Shown: one piece after another, positions 6,351 through 8,007 of the stretch
Layout: each line of letters starts with the position of its first letter
How positions within the stretch are numbered: the first letter of the stretch is position 1
Assembly: GCA_040507895.1 (NCBI GenBank)
Contig: JBEVNX010000125.1
Coordinates: 1 to 8,007 of the forward strand
Source: JBEVNX01 sp040507895
Lineage (GTDB): Bacteria > Desulfobacterota > Binatia > JACPRU01
Reading direction: 5' to 3'
DNA length: 8,007 bases
The notes under the pieces: generated by a model
What the model was told of the DNA's origin: nothing
Database searches by the model: none
What the model saw: only the letters and a program-made list of their open reading frames with translations
Position numbers and translations under genes: made by a program

Positions 6351-6977
6351 CTACTTCGAGTACAGCTCCACGACCAGCTTTTCGTTGATCGGCGCAGTGA
6401 GATCGGCGCGGGCCGGCAGCACCTTGACCCGACCCGTGAAGGTCTGGCGGTCGACCTCCAGCCAGTCGGGGATTCCCCGCCGCTGCGAGGCTTCGAGCGC
6501 TTCGCCGATGCGCGCGACCTCGCGGCTCCTGTCCCGGATGGCGATCACGTCCCCGACCCTCACCAGGTACGATGGAATGTTCACCTTGCGGCCGTTGATC
6601 GTGCAGTGCCCGTGGCGCACGAGCTGTCGACCCTCCGACCGCGAGTTGGCGAACCCCATGCGATAGACGAGGTTGTCGAGCCGGCGCTCGAGGAGGATCA
6701 GCAGGGACTCACCGGTCACGCCCTTGCCGCGCTCCGCCATGGCGAAGTAGCGTCGGAACTGCCTCTCCAGCACGCCGTAGATGCGCCGTAGCTTCTGCTT
6801 CTCCCGCAGCTGGATCGCGTACTCGGAGAACTTCGCGCGAGCTTGGCCGTGCTGGCCGGGTGGATAGTTCCGGCGCTCGATGGCGCATTTGTCCGTATAG
6901 CACCGTTCCCCTTTGAGGAAGAGCTTCACTCCCTCGCGGCGGCACATACGACATACGGAATCGGTATACCTAGCCAT
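6351..6977 (-). CDS. rpsD: 30S ribosomal protein uS4
   Basis: Primary 16S rRNA-binding protein of the small subunit, 208 residues, the usual length. The N-terminus keeps four cysteines (C9, C12, C26, C31), a zinc-binding form absent from E. coli uS4. The S4 RNA-binding domain runs from about 97 to 160, with LERRLDNLVYRMGFANSR (96-113) and HGHCTINGRKVNIPSYLV (122-139). The family ending LVVELYSK is present. AGAGGA lies three bases before the ATG, and the gene starts 12 bp after rpsK. In E. coli uS4 represses its operon by binding the rpsM leader; here that leader is only 15 bp, so the same mechanism is unlikely in that place. Confidence 0.98.
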   Translation of the reverse strand: MARYTDSVCRMCRREGVKLFLKGERCYTDKCAIERRNYPPGQHGQARAKFSEYAIQLREKQKLRRIYGVLERQFRRYFAMAERGKGVTGESLLILLERRLDNLVYRMGFANSRSEGRQLVRHGHCTINGRKVNIPSYLVRVGDVIAIRDRSREVARIGEALEASQRRGIPDWLEVDRQTFTGRVKVLPARADLTAPINEKLVVELYSK

Positions 6978-6989
6978 AGATCCTCTGCA

Positions 6990-7478
6990 TCAGACTCTCC
7001 TGCGCTTCGGCGGGCGGCAGCCGTTGTGGGGAATCGGCGTCACGTCGCGGATCACGTGAATCTGAAAGCCCACGGCCTGCAGGCTGCGCAGCGCCGACTC
7101 CCGGCCGGCTCCCGGACCCTTCACGTACACCTGCACCGAGCGCATGCCATACTCCTGGGCCTTGCGCGCGGCGTTCTCCGCGGCGAGTTGCGCTGCGAAC
7201 GGGGTTCCCTTGCGCGATCCCTTGAACCCGACGGTGCCGGCGCTCGCCCAAGACAGCGTCGCGCCCTGCGGGTCGGTGATCGTGACGATCGTGTTGTTGA
7301 ACGTCGAATGGATGTGAACGACCCCCTCCGATACCGCTTTCTTGACCTTGCGCTTCCGCGGCGTCTTTTCCGGAGATACGGGCGCAGCCGCCCCGGCGGC
7401 GGGCTGGCTACTCGCCGGCGTAGTGGCGGGGGTTGCCTCGGGCTTCGTTTCCGCTTTGGTCTGCTCTTCCTTGGCCAT
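6990..7478 (-). CDS. rpsK: 30S ribosomal protein uS11 with an N-terminal extension
   Basis: Small-subunit platform protein uS11. The core from about residue 41 is standard: VSEGVVHIHSTFNNTIVTIT (49-68), GFKGSRKGTPFAAQLAAENA, VKGPGAGRES and the ending DVTPIPHNGCRPPKRRRV. It is 162 residues against about 129 in E. coli; the extra part is a low-complexity leader (1-40) rich in Ala, Pro, Thr, Glu and Lys with no predicted fold. The long start is supported by GGGGAG seven bases upstream of the ATG, overlapping the rpsM stop region, and by the lack of any other ATG or GTG start before the core. Confidence 0.97.
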   Translation of the reverse strand: MAKEEQTKAETKPEATPATTPASSQPAAGAAAPVSPEKTPRKRKVKKAVSEGVVHIHSTFNNTIVTITDPQGATLSWASAGTVGFKGSRKGTPFAAQLAAENAARKAQEYGMRSVQVYVKGPGAGRESALRSLQAVGFQIHVIRDVTPIPHNGCRPPKRRRV

Positions 7479-7488
7479 CCCGACTCCC

Positions 7489-7872
7489 CTACTTCGCCTG
7501 AGGCGGCGGCTTCTTGCCGGCGACCGTCTTGCGTGGACCCTTGCGCGTGCGGGAGTTGGTGTGGGTGCGCTGACCGCGTACCGGGAGATTGCGTCGGTGA
7601 CGCAGCCCGCGATACGTGCCGAGATCCATCAGCCGCTTGACGTTGAGCGCGACCTCGCGCCGCAGATCGCCCTCGACCTTGTAGCTCTGGTCGAGGATCG
7701 AACGGATGCGGGCAATCTCGTCGTCGGTCACCGCGTCCGTCTTCTTGTTCTCGTCGATTTTGGCTTCGGCGAGGATCTTGTGTGACGAGCTCCGCCCGAC
7801 GCCGTAGATGTAGGTCAGCGCGATCTCCATGCGCTTGTTGCGGGGTAGATCGACTCCTGCGATTCGTGCCAT
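7489..7872 (-). CDS. rpsM: 30S ribosomal protein uS13
   Basis: Small-subunit head protein uS13, which contacts tRNA and the large subunit through bridge B1. It is 127 residues, near the normal length. MARIAGVDLPRNKRMEIALT opens the protein, the YIYGVGRSSSHKIL helix-turn segment (21-34) follows, and the basic tail RGLRHRRNLPVRGQRTHTN (88-106) with RKGPRKTVAGKK is diagnostic. GGAG lies nine bases before the ATG. It is separated from rpmJ by 15 bp and from rpsK by 10 bp, as expected in the alpha operon. Confidence 0.98.
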   Translation of the reverse strand: MARIAGVDLPRNKRMEIALTYIYGVGRSSSHKILAEAKIDENKKTDAVTDDEIARIRSILDQSYKVEGDLRREVALNVKRLMDLGTYRGLRHRRNLPVRGQRTHTNSRTRKGPRKTVAGKKPPPQAK

Positions 7873-7887
7873 TCCTTGCTTCTCCGC

Positions 7888-8001
7888 TCAGCCTTGCCGC
7901 TGCTTGTGACGCGGGTTCTTGCACTGGATCCGCACGACTCCTTGACGGCGGATCACCTTGCAGTCCTTGCAGATCCTCTTCACCGATGCCCGGACCTTCA
8001 T
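7888..8001 (-). CDS. rpmJ: 50S ribosomal protein bL36
   Basis: A 37-residue ribosomal protein found by reading the minus strand from the ATG at 8001: MKVRASVKRICKDCKVIRRQ, then GVVRIQCKNPRHKQRQG and TGA at 7888-7890. C11, C14, C27 and H32 form the zinc ribbon of the cysteine-containing bL36 type, which suggests the cell does not rely only on a zinc-free paralogue here. It heads the visible part of the operon; the preceding gene, probably infA, map or secY, lies beyond the window. Only six upstream bases are present, so its ribosome site cannot be judged. Confidence 0.97.
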   Translation of the reverse strand: MKVRASVKRICKDCKVIRRQGVVRIQCKNPRHKQRQG

Positions 8002-8007
8002 GCTCTT

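Noticed and set aside
5228..6388. Plus-strand open frame (386 codons) opposite rpoA
   Set aside because: Entirely antisense to a universally conserved gene, with no recognisable domain.
7121..7924. Minus-strand open frame (267 codons) across rpmJ, rpsM and rpsK
   Set aside because: Shadow frame over three conserved ribosomal genes.

Overview
The window is GC-rich chromosomal DNA, and its right half (about 4.8-8.0 kb) is the conserved end of a ribosomal protein super-operon, read on the minus strand: rpmJ, rpsM, rpsK, rpsD, rpoA, rplQ. The wording of RpoA, the four-cysteine uS4 and the bL36 sequence suggest a deltaproteobacterium in the broad sense (Desulfobacterota, Myxococcota or Binatota-like). 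This is a judgement from remembered family sequences, not a search, and the species cannot be named.

Layout from left to right. Positions 1-132 look like the edge of an insertion sequence: the first codons of a possible transposase leave the window at position 1, and behind them lie two tandem 25-bp imperfect repeats of the kind found at IS ends. Next come two minus-strand genes, a ThrH-type HAD phosphatase (193-819) and a WaaE-like family 2 glycosyltransferase (892-1659). A 145-bp divergent spacer holds a 12-bp palindrome and a candidate promoter. The plus-strand cluster at 1805-4068 encodes a 78-residue single-pass membrane protein, a NodU/CmcH/TobZ-type O-carbamoyltransferase, and a 60-residue DUF5989 membrane protein that overlaps the carbamoyltransferase by ATGA. 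After a short convergent spacer with a hairpin comes a minus-strand LOG-like/TIGR00725 Rossmann protein (4185-4751), 68 bp downstream of rplQ. The ribosomal operon fills the rest.

How the genes work together. The right half is housekeeping: RNA polymerase alpha plus ribosomal proteins in compact operon spacing (3-49 bp), mostly with clear Shine-Dalgarno sequences. The middle cluster is accessory. The carbamoyltransferase should transfer a carbamoyl group from carbamoyl phosphate to a hydroxyl on an unknown acceptor, and the two small membrane proteins probably tether or assist it at the membrane. The adjacent glycosyltransferase hints at a glycan or envelope acceptor, but this is inference from proximity alone. 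This cluster is the least understood part of the window and the best candidate for an undescribed system. The rest is recognisable as known families.
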